Assembly: GCF_001423965.1 (NCBI RefSeq)
Contig: NZ_LMPV01000006.1
Coordinates: forward strand, 62,001-126,000
Direction: 5' to 3'
DNA from: Exiguobacterium sp. Leaf196
GTDB lineage: Bacteria; Bacillota; Bacilli; Exiguobacteriales; Exiguobacteriaceae
DNA: 64,000 bases
Made by a program: the position numbers and the translations under genes. Below are positions 9,017 to 17,471 of this stretch, one piece after another; position 1 is the stretch's first letter; every line of letters begins with the position of its first letter. The notes under the pieces were generated by a model. That model saw only the letters and a list, made by a program, of their open reading frames with translations. It had not been told where the DNA came from and ran no database searches.

Positions 9017-9583
9017 TTAAATTTTTTCAAGAAAATATTCGTTTGCGAGTGGTAAGTGGATGACTTCGATTCCACTTTGTCGCATCAGGTTCAATCCGTC
9101 CCCATATTCATATCCTGTCGAATAGACGACACGATCAATTTTAGAGGCAATGAGCGCTAAACTACACGCATGACACGGACTATGTGTGACGTATGCTGTC
9201 GCATGACGCGCACTCGTCGAATCGGCAGCTAGCTTACCGAGTGCATTGATTTCAGCATGAATCTCATGCTGCTTCGACCACTCATGATGTTCCTCTTGAT
9301 TTTCACAACGATAAAAGAGAATCCCGTTTCGTTCAATCGACTCTTCAGTAATCGGATGGTCGGATCTTGATGTATAGAGAATACCCTCTTGCTTTAAGTA
9401 AATTTCATTACAATTCACATGCTGACTGGGTGTTCCGTTTATCCCGATCGAAATCGGCTTTTCGTCTTTGACGATGACACAAGCAACGGATTTTGAGGCG
9501 CATTTTGAATGACGATCTGCCATCATCCGCGCAAATAATAACCATGTTGTGTCCCACTTCAATTGCTTCTCTTCTATATTCAT
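9017..9583 (-). CDS. dCMP deaminase-like protein, phage T4 type
   Basis: A 188-residue zinc-dependent cytidine/deoxycytidylate deaminase, predicted to turn dCMP into dUMP, the substrate of thymidylate synthase. The zinc-site motifs EIHAEINA and SPCHACS are intact. The linker before HAE, with an HHEWSKQHEIHAE-like pattern, and the long insertion after the first beta-hairpin resemble T4 phage CD more than the short ComEB form, from my memory of those sequences. ATG at 9583 with GAAAGGAAGG upstream. Stands alone, with a terminator. Other dC/C deaminase activities are possible. Confidence 0.78.
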   Translation of the reverse strand: MNIEEKQLKWDTTWLLFARMMADRHSKCASKSVACVIVKDEKPISIGINGTPSQHVNCNEIYLKQEGILYTSRSDHPITEESIERNGILFYRCENQEEHHEWSKQHEIHAEINALGKLAADSTSARHATAYVTHSPCHACSLALIASKIDRVVYSTGYEYGDGLNLMRQSGIEVIHLPLANEYFLEKI

Positions 9584-9608
9584 TTAAAATCCTTCCTTTC
9601 ATGAAGGA

Positions 9609-9634
9609 AAGGAACACGAAAATTCGTGTTCCTT
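9609..9634 (-). terminator. Hairpin at the end of telA
   Basis: AAGGAACACGAA / TTCGTGTTCCTT, perfect 12-base arms, overlapping the telA stop codon. The downstream tract on the minus strand (TTTCCTTC) is only partly T-rich, so termination may be inefficient. Confidence 0.6.
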
Positions 9635-10841
9635 AGTATGGTCGATTCGGTAATTCTCTACTTTTTGAGGCAACTTCGATGACTTTTTGTTTCAATTCGT
9701 TTTCCATTCGTTCTAATTCATGCTCAGCGTCGCGACGTTTTTGTTTTCCTTCTTGTTGAATGCGTAATGTCTCATCAAGTGTCTCAATCAAGTTTTGGTG
9801 TGCCACTTTTAATGATTCGACAGAAACAATTCCTTTTTCGTTTTCTTCCGCAATTTCAATCGACGATTCTTTCAGTAACTTCGAATTTTGCTCAAGTAGC
9901 TGATTCGTCGTGTTGGTGACATCCTTTTGCATTTCGAGCGCTGCTTTTTGACGTGATAAACTTAAGGATAAGACGACTTGGTTCTTCCAGAGCGGAATCG
10001 TATTGACGACTGCCGATTCGATTTTTTCCGCTAATATTTGGTTGTTTTGTTGAATGACGCGAATTTGCGGTGCCATTTGCAAACTGATCGTTCGTGATAA
10101 TTTTAAATCATGGATTTTCTTTTCGAAACGGTCCGTCAATTGAATCAAGTCATTTAATTCCTGTAACTTCGTCTGATCCCGAGATATCTCGACTTCTGTC
10201 CGTAGCGGTTCGATTTCATGCTGACGCACATGAGCGATTTTCGTCTCGCCAGCCGCAATATAGACGTTCAATTCTTCAAAATAACGTTTATTTTTTTGAT
10301 ACATTTGGTCGAGTAAAGTGATGTCTTTCATCAATCCAAATTTCGATCGATCAAGATTGTGTACGACTTCTTCGAGATAAGCACTCATTTTCTCATACTG
10401 CAAGAAATACGTTTCTGCTTTTTTCTTTGCTCGCCCAATAACCGGAACGTTCGACCAGAAACTCTTTTTTTCTTGAAGTGTGTCTGGATCCATTTGACGT
10501 ACACGTTGCATTAAATCACTCAGCAGTTTTCCTGCCTCCCCGCCGTCCTTCATTTTTACTTCACTTAAGACTTGATCGGAGAATTGAGAGAGTTCACGCT
10601 GGACGGGTGCTCCAAATTGCATGACGGCATCCGTCTTTTGAAGATCGATTACTTGCAGCAAACGTTCGATCTTTTGTCGTTGTTCTGCTGGAACATCCGA
10701 AGGAATCATCTCTTCGACAGGGCGTGCCGGCATTTTAGGAGGTGTCTCCGCTATATTTAGATCGACCGACGGATCGGAGATCGTTGGTTGATCTTGCTCA
10801 TCAGGCCATTGTTGCCACGTTTCTTTATCAGAATGGGTCAT
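9633..10841 (-). CDS. TelA/YaaN-family protein (toxic anion resistance family)
   Basis: A 402-residue, strongly charged, largely coiled-coil cytoplasmic protein of the TelA family (B. subtilis YaaN and YceH). Family members are associated with tellurite, nisin or cell-envelope stress resistance, but the biochemical role is unknown. The conserved core FWSNVPVIGRAKKKAETYF and NIPLWKNQVVLSLSLSRQ-like region are visible. It overlaps the upstream xpaC gene by 14 bases, and the pairing matches xpaC-yaaN in B. subtilis. RBS AGGAGGAGAG precedes the ATG. Confidence 0.85.
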   Translation of the reverse strand: MTHSDKETWQQWPDEQDQPTISDPSVDLNIAETPPKMPARPVEEMIPSDVPAEQRQKIERLLQVIDLQKTDAVMQFGAPVQRELSQFSDQVLSEVKMKDGGEAGKLLSDLMQRVRQMDPDTLQEKKSFWSNVPVIGRAKKKAETYFLQYEKMSAYLEEVVHNLDRSKFGLMKDITLLDQMYQKNKRYFEELNVYIAAGETKIAHVRQHEIEPLRTEVEISRDQTKLQELNDLIQLTDRFEKKIHDLKLSRTISLQMAPQIRVIQQNNQILAEKIESAVVNTIPLWKNQVVLSLSLSRQKAALEMQKDVTNTTNQLLEQNSKLLKESSIEIAEENEKGIVSVESLKVAHQNLIETLDETLRIQQEGKQKRRDAEHELERMENELKQKVIEVASKSRELPNRPY

Positions 10842-11571
10842 GTCGGTAACTCTCCTCCTGTTTTTGTTGTTCGGTCTCTTGTGCTAGAACCTTTTCAATC
10901 GTCAAGAGTTCCCGTTCTAAATCAACGGTATCCCCTTCGAGCAATAAGGTTTGTTGTTGTTTTAATTTTTGACCAATCATTTTCAAATTCGAAATCAGTT
11001 GATTTTTCGTATCAACTTGAACTTGGGCACCTCGGCGTTCCAGATCGGCGTATTTTTCTGAAATCGATAATAAGGAATCTAGGTAGAATGTAAAGAAGTC
11101 TCGGACTTTTTTGACGTCTCGTGGACTTTCATATAACTCTTCGAACAATACATGGGCTTCGCGTGAAACCATTCGCATCTCACTTCTAATTTCACCATCT
11201 CGTATGGAGGGAACGATTTGATCATACGTCTGGATTTTCACAAATCCTTCCTCAATCGTCCGTTGCAAGACTTGAAGTTCTAAATCATCCGTCTCCTCAA
11301 AGCGTCGTGTCGCCCGCTCGGGTTTTAAGATGACACTGCCCACAAACTCATCTTCGTCATCGAGTAGTAGTTTCTTTTTGACATTTTTCCGCTTGATTTC
11401 GGTCGATTTTCGTTCAGTCCGATATCGTCGTCCTGGTTTAGTCCGGTAACCACTCCAAATGAACCATAACCCAAGTGCGATGAAGATTCCCGAAAAGTTG
11501 AACGTATCAGCCAATTGTAAAAATACGAACATCATACCGATGGAGCCAAATATCCACCATGAAGACTTCAT
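10828..11571 (-). CDS. xpaC: XpaC-like protein
   Basis: A 247-residue protein with two N-terminal hydrophobic segments (SSWWIFGSIGMMFVFLQLA and FSGIFIALGLWFIWSG) followed by a basic linker and a long alpha-helical cytoplasmic domain. It matches the XpaC family, named for hydrolysis of 5-bromo-4-chloroindolyl phosphate but without an established function. It is first in an operon with the TelA-like gene, with which it overlaps; the pair may form a membrane-associated complex. GAGGGGATGAT lies before the ATG. A palindrome sits in its probable promoter. Confidence 0.8.
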   Translation of the reverse strand: MKSSWWIFGSIGMMFVFLQLADTFNFSGIFIALGLWFIWSGYRTKPGRRYRTERKSTEIKRKNVKKKLLLDDEDEFVGSVILKPERATRRFEETDDLELQVLQRTIEEGFVKIQTYDQIVPSIRDGEIRSEMRMVSREAHVLFEELYESPRDVKKVRDFFTFYLDSLLSISEKYADLERRGAQVQVDTKNQLISNLKMIGQKLKQQQTLLLEGDTVDLERELLTIEKVLAQETEQQKQEESYRHDPF

Positions 11572-11622
11572 ATCATCCCCTCTTCCTTCTTGCTGATTCT
11601 TTTATCAGGTCTACGTGTCTTT

Positions 11623-11652
11623 ATTTTAACATTACGTAACGTTTAACAAAAA
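11623..11652 (-). promoter_or_regulatory. Possible promoter with palindromic operator upstream of xpaC
   Basis: AACATTACGTAACGTT at 11628-11643 is a 16-base palindrome with one mismatched pair, extendable outwards to about 22 bases. It lies between a TAAAAT -10-like hexamer (11623-11628) and weak -35-like sequences (TTGTTA or TTTTTG at 11644-11652). The binding protein is unknown. Confidence 0.45.
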
Positions 11653-11774
11653 GTTTCCCGTTTTCCCGAAATGTTACGCCTCGTATATTTATATTTCAAC
11701 ATACTTTTGCAGTAATGACATCAGACCGAAGAACGAACTGTTCGCCTTTTTTTATATCAACTCTTACGATAAAG

Positions 11775-11805
11775 AAGGTAGTCGACACACGTTGTCGACT
11801 ACCTT
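11775..11805 (-). terminator. Terminator of the sodium symporter gene
   Basis: AAGGTAGTCGACA / TGTCGACTACCTT, 13-base perfect arms with a five-base loop and CTTTAT downstream on the minus strand. Confidence 0.75.
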
Positions 11806-11825
11806 CCGAGAGTTTTATTTATATA

Positions 11826-13169
11826 TCATCCAAAAATTGGCCAGATGAGAATAATCAAAATCGCAATCGGACTCAAGTAGCATACGCTTACCCGCCACAC
11901 AGGAACGATTTTTTTCATGAATGGACTTGTTACTAGCTCCTGCTCGATAAGAGTTCGGTCGAGTTTGTAACCGGCAAAAATTGAAATCAATAATGCACCA
12001 ATCGGCATTAGAATGTTTGAGACGAGGAAATCAACACTGTCAAAGAATGTTTTCCCCATGAATTGTGCATCACCTAGAATTCCAAACGAGAGTGCAGATG
12101 GAATCCCTACGATGGCGATTGCGAGTGTCGCAAGCCAAGTCGTCCGCTTTTTATCGCGCATCGTCGCGTTTTCTTTTCGATCCGTCAAGGAAGCAACGAC
12201 GACCTCAAGCATCGCAATCGATGAAGTGATCGACGCGAAAGCGAACAACAAGAAGAATAGTATCAAGAACAACGAACCAAATTGAATTTGGCTGAAGACG
12301 GTCGGCAAGACGATAAAGAGTAACGCTGGACCTTCTGCTGGGTCAAGACCTGAAGCAAAAACGGCTGGGAAAATCGCAAATCCTGCTAATAATGAGACGG
12401 CTACATTCATCGCAACAATCCATGCTGCCGAACGGTTAATTTCTCCACGTTCCTTCATATAGGATGCATACGTCAGCATCGCTGATACACCGAGCGATAA
12501 GGAAAAGAACGCTTGCCCAAGGGCACTCAGGACAGAAGTTCGGTTGAGCACCGAGAAATCAGGCTGAACGAAAAACTTGACGCCTTCCATCGCACCATCA
12601 AGCGTTAACGATCGTAAGACTAGAATGATGAAACACACGAATAATAATGGCATCATGATCTTACTCATTTTTTCAATACCAGATTGAACACCACGTAAAA
12701 CGATCCAACATGTCAGAGCGAGGAAAATCAATTGCCCCGAAATGACATAAAGCGGTGAGGCTGAAATCGTTCCGAACAATTCACCGAGTGCTCCACTATC
12801 CATTGTCGTTAACCGACCTGTAAAACCAAGAATGGTATAAATTAAGACCCAGCCTCCGATGACGCTGTAGAAAGAGAGCAACAAGAAACAGGCGATGACA
12901 CCCAGGACACCAATGAACGTGAACTTCTTATGACCAAGCGCCGAGAACGCTTGAAGTGCCGTTTTCCCACTCGTTCGACCGATTAAAAACTCAGCAATCA
13001 AGACAGGCAATCCAAGTAGCAAGGTAAACACGAGGAATAAAAGTAAAAAGGCGCCCCCTCCGTTTGTTCCAGTCGTATACGGAAATTTCCAAATGGCCCC
13101 CAGACCAATGGCGGATCCCGCTGCTGCTAAAATAAATCCAACTTTTGAAGCCCATGCGTTTCCTTTCAT
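11826..13169 (-). CDS. Neurotransmitter:sodium symporter family transporter
   Basis: A 447-residue membrane protein with about 11 predicted transmembrane helices, the usual bacterial NSS form (LeuT, MhsT, B. subtilis YhdH/YocR). The first helix has the sodium/substrate motif GFILAAAGSAIGLGAIWKFP and is followed by TGTNGGGAF. It probably imports an amino acid driven by the sodium gradient; the substrate cannot be read from sequence. The ATG at 13169 follows AAAGGAGG; an in-frame TTG seven codons upstream lies in front of that RBS and is rejected. Monocistronic. Confidence 0.88.
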   Translation of the reverse strand: MKGNAWASKVGFILAAAGSAIGLGAIWKFPYTTGTNGGGAFLLLFLVFTLLLGLPVLIAEFLIGRTSGKTALQAFSALGHKKFTFIGVLGVIACFLLLSFYSVIGGWVLIYTILGFTGRLTTMDSGALGELFGTISASPLYVISGQLIFLALTCWIVLRGVQSGIEKMSKIMMPLLFVCFIILVLRSLTLDGAMEGVKFFVQPDFSVLNRTSVLSALGQAFFSLSLGVSAMLTYASYMKERGEINRSAAWIVAMNVAVSLLAGFAIFPAVFASGLDPAEGPALLFIVLPTVFSQIQFGSLFLILFFLLFAFASITSSIAMLEVVVASLTDRKENATMRDKKRTTWLATLAIAIVGIPSALSFGILGDAQFMGKTFFDSVDFLVSNILMPIGALLISIFAGYKLDRTLIEQELVTSPFMKKIVPVWRVSVCYLSPIAILIILIWPIFG

Positions 13170-13292
13170 GGTGCTCCACCTCCTTTTCAAAATACTTTTT
13201 CATTGTACAGAAAGAAATCATGAAAGTCATCCTTTATCAAATATTTTCTTTAAAGCGTCAAAGCATAACCGCATATACGCATTGCATGAAAA

Positions 13293-13323
13293 TAAAAAAA
13301 AGGTCGAATATTATCTCGACCTT
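13293..13323 (-). terminator. Terminator of the lipid kinase gene
   Basis: Minus strand AAGGTCGA / TCGACCTT followed by an eight-T run, downstream of the kinase stop. Confidence 0.85.
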
Positions 13324-13341
13324 CTCTCGACTCAATTTGTA

Positions 13342-14214
13342 TTAATCAGTGCCACCATACATTCGAAGATATTCCGGTAACACTTTGACGGTAATTGGCG
13401 TATGGATGGCTTTTTCACCATCTGTATCAATGACTTTTGCTTCTTTTGTCTTTAATTGAAATCCGCTCGTCAAGATATGGGTAAAAGATGGATCATTGGC
13501 GAGACCAATTTTTTGAAGGATGACGTCCCGGATTGTCGTCAGATTTACCTCATCAACAATTACCAAATCTAGTTTTCCATCATTATAAGCTCCATCCGAC
13601 AAATTCGTCTCGATTCCACCCAGTGATTCTCCATTTGCTGCCAGAATCAATACTGCTTCACCTGTCATATGACGACCTTCATCTAAAATTAATTCATATT
13701 CGAATGGTTTTGCTTCTAAACTCGAGCGAATCGTCGATAAATAATACCCCATCTTCCCAAGACGCGCTTTTTCTTCTGTATCGATCCCAATCGATGCTTC
13801 GGCGACGAGACCGACACCGAGAAAGTTCAAGAAATAGCTATCTCCGACTTGCCCAAGGTCGACTTGAACGACATGTTGCATAGCAATTGCTTCTGCTGCA
13901 AGCCGTGGCGCCATCGGTAAGCCAAGTGTTCGTGCGAAATCATTACACGTACCTCCAGGAATAATGCCAAGTATCGGGCGATTTTCTAATTTCGCTACAC
14001 CATTGATCGTCTCAAAGACCGTCCCATCTCCACCGATGACGACGACAGCGTCAAACGCGGATGATTCTTCCGCAAAATGCATCGCATCTCCTGCTTGTTT
14101 TGTATTTCGAATGACGATCTCGTCGAACAACGTACTTAACGGTTCGATGACTTCTCCAAGTAATCCTGAACCATTCGTACCGGCTGTCGGGTTACTGATC
14201 AGTAATAGTTTCAT
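13342..14214 (-). CDS. Diacylglycerol/lipid kinase, YegS/BmrU family
   Basis: A 290-residue kinase expected to phosphorylate diacylglycerol or a related lipid at the membrane face. The nucleotide-binding VVIGGDGTVFETING motif, the N-terminal LLISNPTAGTNG segment and GIIPGGTCNDFARTLGLP are all present; the C-terminal domain carries LDLVIVDE. B. subtilis DgkB, YtlR and BmrU belong here and I cannot say which is orthologous. Its ATG overlaps the stop of the osmolyte transporter gene (ATGA), so it is co-translated with an osmoprotectant ABC system, which is an unusual partner. Confidence 0.87.
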   Translation of the reverse strand: MKLLLISNPTAGTNGSGLLGEVIEPLSTLFDEIVIRNTKQAGDAMHFAEESSAFDAVVVIGGDGTVFETINGVAKLENRPILGIIPGGTCNDFARTLGLPMAPRLAAEAIAMQHVVQVDLGQVGDSYFLNFLGVGLVAEASIGIDTEEKARLGKMGYYLSTIRSSLEAKPFEYELILDEGRHMTGEAVLILAANGESLGGIETNLSDGAYNDGKLDLVIVDEVNLTTIRDVILQKIGLANDPSFTHILTSGFQLKTKEAKVIDTDGEKAIHTPITVKVLPEYLRMYGGTD

Positions 14215-15728
14215 TGGATGATGCCTTCCTTCTTCAAGTAATCGCGGGCGACCGCATTTGCAGTTTTTCCACCATACGCGACAGCTTCGTTCATTTTCGA
14301 CATCTCTTCATCGGAAATCTTACCCGATAATTGCTCAAGCGCTTGTTTTACCTCTGGATACTCATCGATTGTCTCTTGACGAAGTAAAGGTGCTCCTTCG
14401 TACGGTGGGAATAATTGCTGATCGTCTTTTAAAACAAGCATGTCGTATTTCGCAATCTCTGGATCGGTCGAGTACGCATCAATGACATCGATTTCACCAG
14501 ATTCAATCGCTTTATAACGCAATTTCGGTTCCATCGTGACGACCTTATTGAAATTGACATCATATTTATCTTGGATTCCTTTATAACCATCTTGGCGATC
14601 CTTGAATTCTAATGTAAATCCAGCCGTCAGTTGATTCGCGACCTGTTTTAAATCAGAAATCGTCTTTAAATCGTAGCGTTCCGCTAATTTCTTCGGAACG
14701 GCTACAGCATAGGTGTTGTTATAGTTCATTGGTGGCAATAAGGTCAAATCTTGTTTTTTCAGACCGGTTTTCGCCTGTTCGTATACTTCTTTTGCATCGT
14801 TTGATTTTGGTTTTTCATTCGTCAAACTAGCGAGCACCGTTCCTGTGAATTCTGGATAAGCATCAATGTCTCCTGACTCGAGTGCTTTATAAACGAATGT
14901 CGTCTTCCCGAAGTTTGGTTTGACTTGAACCTTTAAATCCGTCTCATCTTCGATGACGATTTTATACATATTCATTAAGATCTCCGGTTCCACGCCCAGT
15001 TTTCCGGCAACGACGAGATCTGGTCGTTCGCTACGGCCGAATGCGAAAGGTGCGATGACGATTGCGACCATTAAGACGACTGCCGTCACGAGACGTGCCG
15101 TCTGCCGCTTACGAGTTGCGACTTCCGTTTGGCGTAGTAAACCGTCAAATAGAAGAGCAAGGAGAGCTGCTGGAATCGCACCAAGCAACAGTAGATAGTT
15201 ATCATTACGGTCAATTCCAAGGAGAATGATCGACCCTAGTCCACCAGCACCGATCAAGGCAGCAATCGTTGCCGTACCAATGATCAATACCATCGCCGTT
15301 CGAATTCCGGCCATCATGACAGGCAAAGCTAACGGAAGTTCGACTTTCCATAGACTTTGCATCGGGGTCATCCCACATGCGCGTGCCGCCTCTTTGATTG
15401 AAGGATCGACTTCGGCAAGACCTGTATATGTGTTTCGAACGATTGGTAATAAAGAATAGAGAACAAGTGCAATGATAGACGGGACTGTACCAATTCCGAC
15501 AAGTGGAATCATCAGACCAAGTAGCGCTAATGATGGAATCGTTTGAATGACGGAAGTCACACCAATCGACCACTCACTCAGACGTTTATTCCGTGATAAG
15601 TAGATCCCAAGCGGAATGGCGATGATACATGCGATAAGTAACGAAATGACCGATAGTTGAATATGCTCAATTAACGCTTGAAGCAATTCACTTTTCCGAT
15701 CTTGATACGTTTCAATCAAGCCGTTCAT
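14211..15728 (-). CDS. Osmoprotectant ABC transporter, fused permease and substrate-binding protein
   Basis: A 505-residue fusion. Residues about 1-215 are an OpuB/OpuC-type permease with several transmembrane helices and the EAARACGMTPMQSLWKVELP loop that contacts the ATPase. After one more helix, about 235-505 is an extracytoplasmic substrate-binding domain of the glycine betaine/choline/carnitine class (VVAGKLGVEPEILMNMYK, DAYPEFTGTVL, DVIDAYSTDPEI). Such fusions occur in OpuC/BilE-like systems of Gram-positives. Only this permease and one ATPase are present, so a homodimeric permease is expected. It overlaps both neighbours by four bases. Confidence 0.9.
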   Translation of the reverse strand: MNGLIETYQDRKSELLQALIEHIQLSVISLLIACIIAIPLGIYLSRNKRLSEWSIGVTSVIQTIPSLALLGLMIPLVGIGTVPSIIALVLYSLLPIVRNTYTGLAEVDPSIKEAARACGMTPMQSLWKVELPLALPVMMAGIRTAMVLIIGTATIAALIGAGGLGSIILLGIDRNDNYLLLLGAIPAALLALLFDGLLRQTEVATRKRQTARLVTAVVLMVAIVIAPFAFGRSERPDLVVAGKLGVEPEILMNMYKIVIEDETDLKVQVKPNFGKTTFVYKALESGDIDAYPEFTGTVLASLTNEKPKSNDAKEVYEQAKTGLKKQDLTLLPPMNYNNTYAVAVPKKLAERYDLKTISDLKQVANQLTAGFTLEFKDRQDGYKGIQDKYDVNFNKVVTMEPKLRYKAIESGEIDVIDAYSTDPEIAKYDMLVLKDDQQLFPPYEGAPLLRQETIDEYPEVKQALEQLSGKISDEEMSKMNEAVAYGGKTANAVARDYLKKEGIIQ

Positions 15729-16456
15729 TCGACTTTCCCCCTGACTTGACGCATGAACTCTTGAACAAATGGATCATTACTCGCTAGTACTTCTTCCTTT
15801 GTTCCGATGAAAGCAATCTCCCCAGCATTCATCAGACAAATGCGACTGCCCAGTTTTAATGCCTCGTTCATATCGTGCGTAACGAATAAAATTGTTTTTC
15901 CAAGCTCTTCGTTTAGATGCAACAAATCATTTTGTAATTGTTCACGTGAAATTGGATCAAGGGCGGAGAAAGGTTCATCCATCAAGATGACGTCTTGCTC
16001 TGCTGCGAGCGCACGCATGACACCGACACGTTGTTGTTGCCCCCCCGAAAGTTCACTCGGATATTTCTTCTTAAGCGATGTGTTTAAACCTGTCAGACGG
16101 AATAATTCATCGACTCGACGCGCCACCTTTTCTTTGTCCCACTTTAATAATTCTGGCACGACACTGACATTTTCTTCGATCGTCATATGTGGAAAGAGGG
16201 CAATCTGTTGTAAGACGTAACCGATTCGCCGCCGCAATTCATGTTCGTTGATTGACATGATCGGCTCACCGTCGATCCAAATTTGACCCTCTGTGTGATC
16301 GATCAATCGATTGACCATCTTCATCGTTGTTGTTTTTCCGCAACCCGATGGACCAATCAAACAAAAAATCTCACCCTGATCAACGGTGAAGTTAACGTGT
16401 TGCACCGCTTTTGTTCCATCCGCATACGTTTTGCCGACATCTTTGAACTCAATCAC
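15725..16456 (-). CDS. Osmoprotectant ABC transporter ATP-binding protein
   Basis: A 243-residue ABC ATPase with Walker A GPSGCGKTT, Q-loop QQIALFPHM, signature LSGGQQQRVGVMRAL, Walker B VILMDEPFSALDP and the H-loop FVTHDMNEA. It is closest in type to OpuBA/OpuCA but ends soon after the ATPase core, without the C-terminal CBS pair that senses ionic strength in many OpuA/OpuC systems. GTG start at 16456 with GAGGGATGAGGA before it. It overlaps the permease-binding protein fusion by ATGA. First gene of the three-gene operon with the lipid kinase. Confidence 0.9.
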   Translation of the reverse strand: MIEFKDVGKTYADGTKAVQHVNFTVDQGEIFCLIGPSGCGKTTTMKMVNRLIDHTEGQIWIDGEPIMSINEHELRRRIGYVLQQIALFPHMTIEENVSVVPELLKWDKEKVARRVDELFRLTGLNTSLKKKYPSELSGGQQQRVGVMRALAAEQDVILMDEPFSALDPISREQLQNDLLHLNEELGKTILFVTHDMNEALKLGSRICLMNAGEIAFIGTKEEVLASNDPFVQEFMRQVRGKVE

Positions 16457-16496
16457 TCCTCATCCCTCGTTTCCCCTGTTTATTATCTTTGTAAAA

Positions 16497-16522
16497 TTCC
16501 CCTTTCTCTCGTATTCTAAAAC
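16497..16522 (-). promoter_or_regulatory. Possible SigB-type promoter of the osmolyte transporter operon
   Basis: GTTTTA and GGGGAA separated by 14 bases on the minus strand resemble the general-stress sigma-B pattern GTTTAA-N12-15-GGGWAW with a mismatch in each half. No good SigA promoter was found in this gap. Tentative. Confidence 0.3.
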
Positions 16523-16597
16523 CTATTTTGACCAATTGATCTCTCGTTTCCTAAACAATTTGTTTTACAACCGAATACTGATTCATCTTTACTAACA

Positions 16598-16629
16598 CAA
16601 AAAAAGACGATGGAGTTTACCCATCGTCT
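16598..16629 (-). terminator. Terminator of the 3D-domain protein gene
   Basis: Minus strand AGACGATGG / CCATCGTCT with a seven-base loop, then seven T. Confidence 0.85.
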
Positions 16630-16644
16630 AGTCTCGATATTCAT

Positions 16645-17274
16645 TTATTCGAACGTTACCGTCACTTGGCGGCGTCCCCATTCTAGTGCTTCTTGTTTTG
16701 ATCCTACTAGAAGGTCCATGATTCTTCCACGAATCGCACCACCTGTATCGAGTGCGATTGCGTCACCAAAACCTTCTACATGAACTTTTGTTCCAAGCGG
16801 CACGATAGATGGATCAACAGCCACGATCCGACGACCTTCATATGTAATCGTATTCGTGACGTCATAACCTGATGCCGTTAAGGCACGACCATTATACAAG
16901 CGGCTTCCATTGTTTTCTGGATTTGTCGTATACGCTGTCGTTTCAAATGTTACCGTACGTTTTGATGAACGATCCGTCTTCACTTGCTTCTGGCTTTGCT
17001 TCGCAGCTTGTCTAGCTCTCTTTTTAGCATTTGCATTTGCTTTCTGCTCCGCTTCTGCTTTTTGTTTGGCTACGGCTTGTAATCGAGCTCGCTTTTTTGC
17101 CTCAGCTTGTTCCCGCTTTTTTTGAGCAGCTTGACGTTTCATCTCTAACGGATTTTGTACGATCGTCTTCTCTGTTCCAATCCCGATTTGTGCCGCTGAA
17201 GCTTCATGATGCGGCAAAAGAATAAATATGAATCCCGCTAAACAGAGGGATAATAGGAATGATGTTCGTTTCAT
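16645..17274 (-). CDS. Secreted 3D-domain cell wall protein (YocH-like)
   Basis: A 209-residue exported protein. Residues 1-27 form a signal peptide (MKRTSFLLSLCLAGFIFILL core, cleavage after HEASA). About 45-105 is a basic, alanine- and lysine-rich helical linker. The C-terminal 3D domain (about 110-209) has TAYTTNPENNG, VDPSIVPLGTKVHVEG, ALDTGGAIRG and RIMDLLV, carrying the aspartates of the Rpf/MltA-like fold; such proteins are predicted peptidoglycan hydrolases. It lacks the LysM repeats of B. subtilis YocH. Start chosen at base 17274 with AGAAAGG upstream. Three WalR-like boxes lie upstream, consistent with control by the wall-stress regulator WalRK. Confidence 0.85.
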   Translation of the reverse strand: MKRTSFLLSLCLAGFIFILLPHHEASAAQIGIGTEKTIVQNPLEMKRQAAQKKREQAEAKKRARLQAVAKQKAEAEQKANANAKKRARQAAKQSQKQVKTDRSSKRTVTFETTAYTTNPENNGSRLYNGRALTASGYDVTNTITYEGRRIVAVDPSIVPLGTKVHVEGFGDAIALDTGGAIRGRIMDLLVGSKQEALEWGRRQVTVTFE

Positions 17275-17377
17275 GTTGGTGCCAACCTTTCTCGCCGTTT
17301 TACGACCCGCACAACGTATCACGGCGACAAACCGTTTGAAAAGCGAACACCATGATTTGAAATATATCTGTCAAAAA

Positions 17378-17394
17378 GTAACGAAATGGTTACA
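17378..17394 (-). promoter_or_regulatory. Degenerate WalR box
   Basis: Minus strand TGTAAC-CATTT-CGTTAC fits TGTWAH-N5-TGTWAH at 11 of 12 positions, 104 bases upstream of the 3D-protein start. A TTGACA hexamer follows, with no convincing -10. Confidence 0.4.
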
Positions 17395-17443
17395 CGCTTA
17401 CAAAAAACGCTCTCATTCGTTGTATAGCAACGTTTTTATATTT

Positions 17444-17460
17444 TGTAACCGTTCTGTTAC
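17444..17460 (+). promoter_or_regulatory. WalR box
   Basis: TGTAAC-CGTTC-TGTTAC matches the WalR consensus TGTWAH-N5-TGTWAH exactly. It lies 170 bases upstream of the 3D-protein gene. The 17275-17625 gap of about 350 bases holds this, its neighbours and a terminator, and no gene that I can see. Confidence 0.55.
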
Positions 17461-17471
17461 GATTTATCTTT

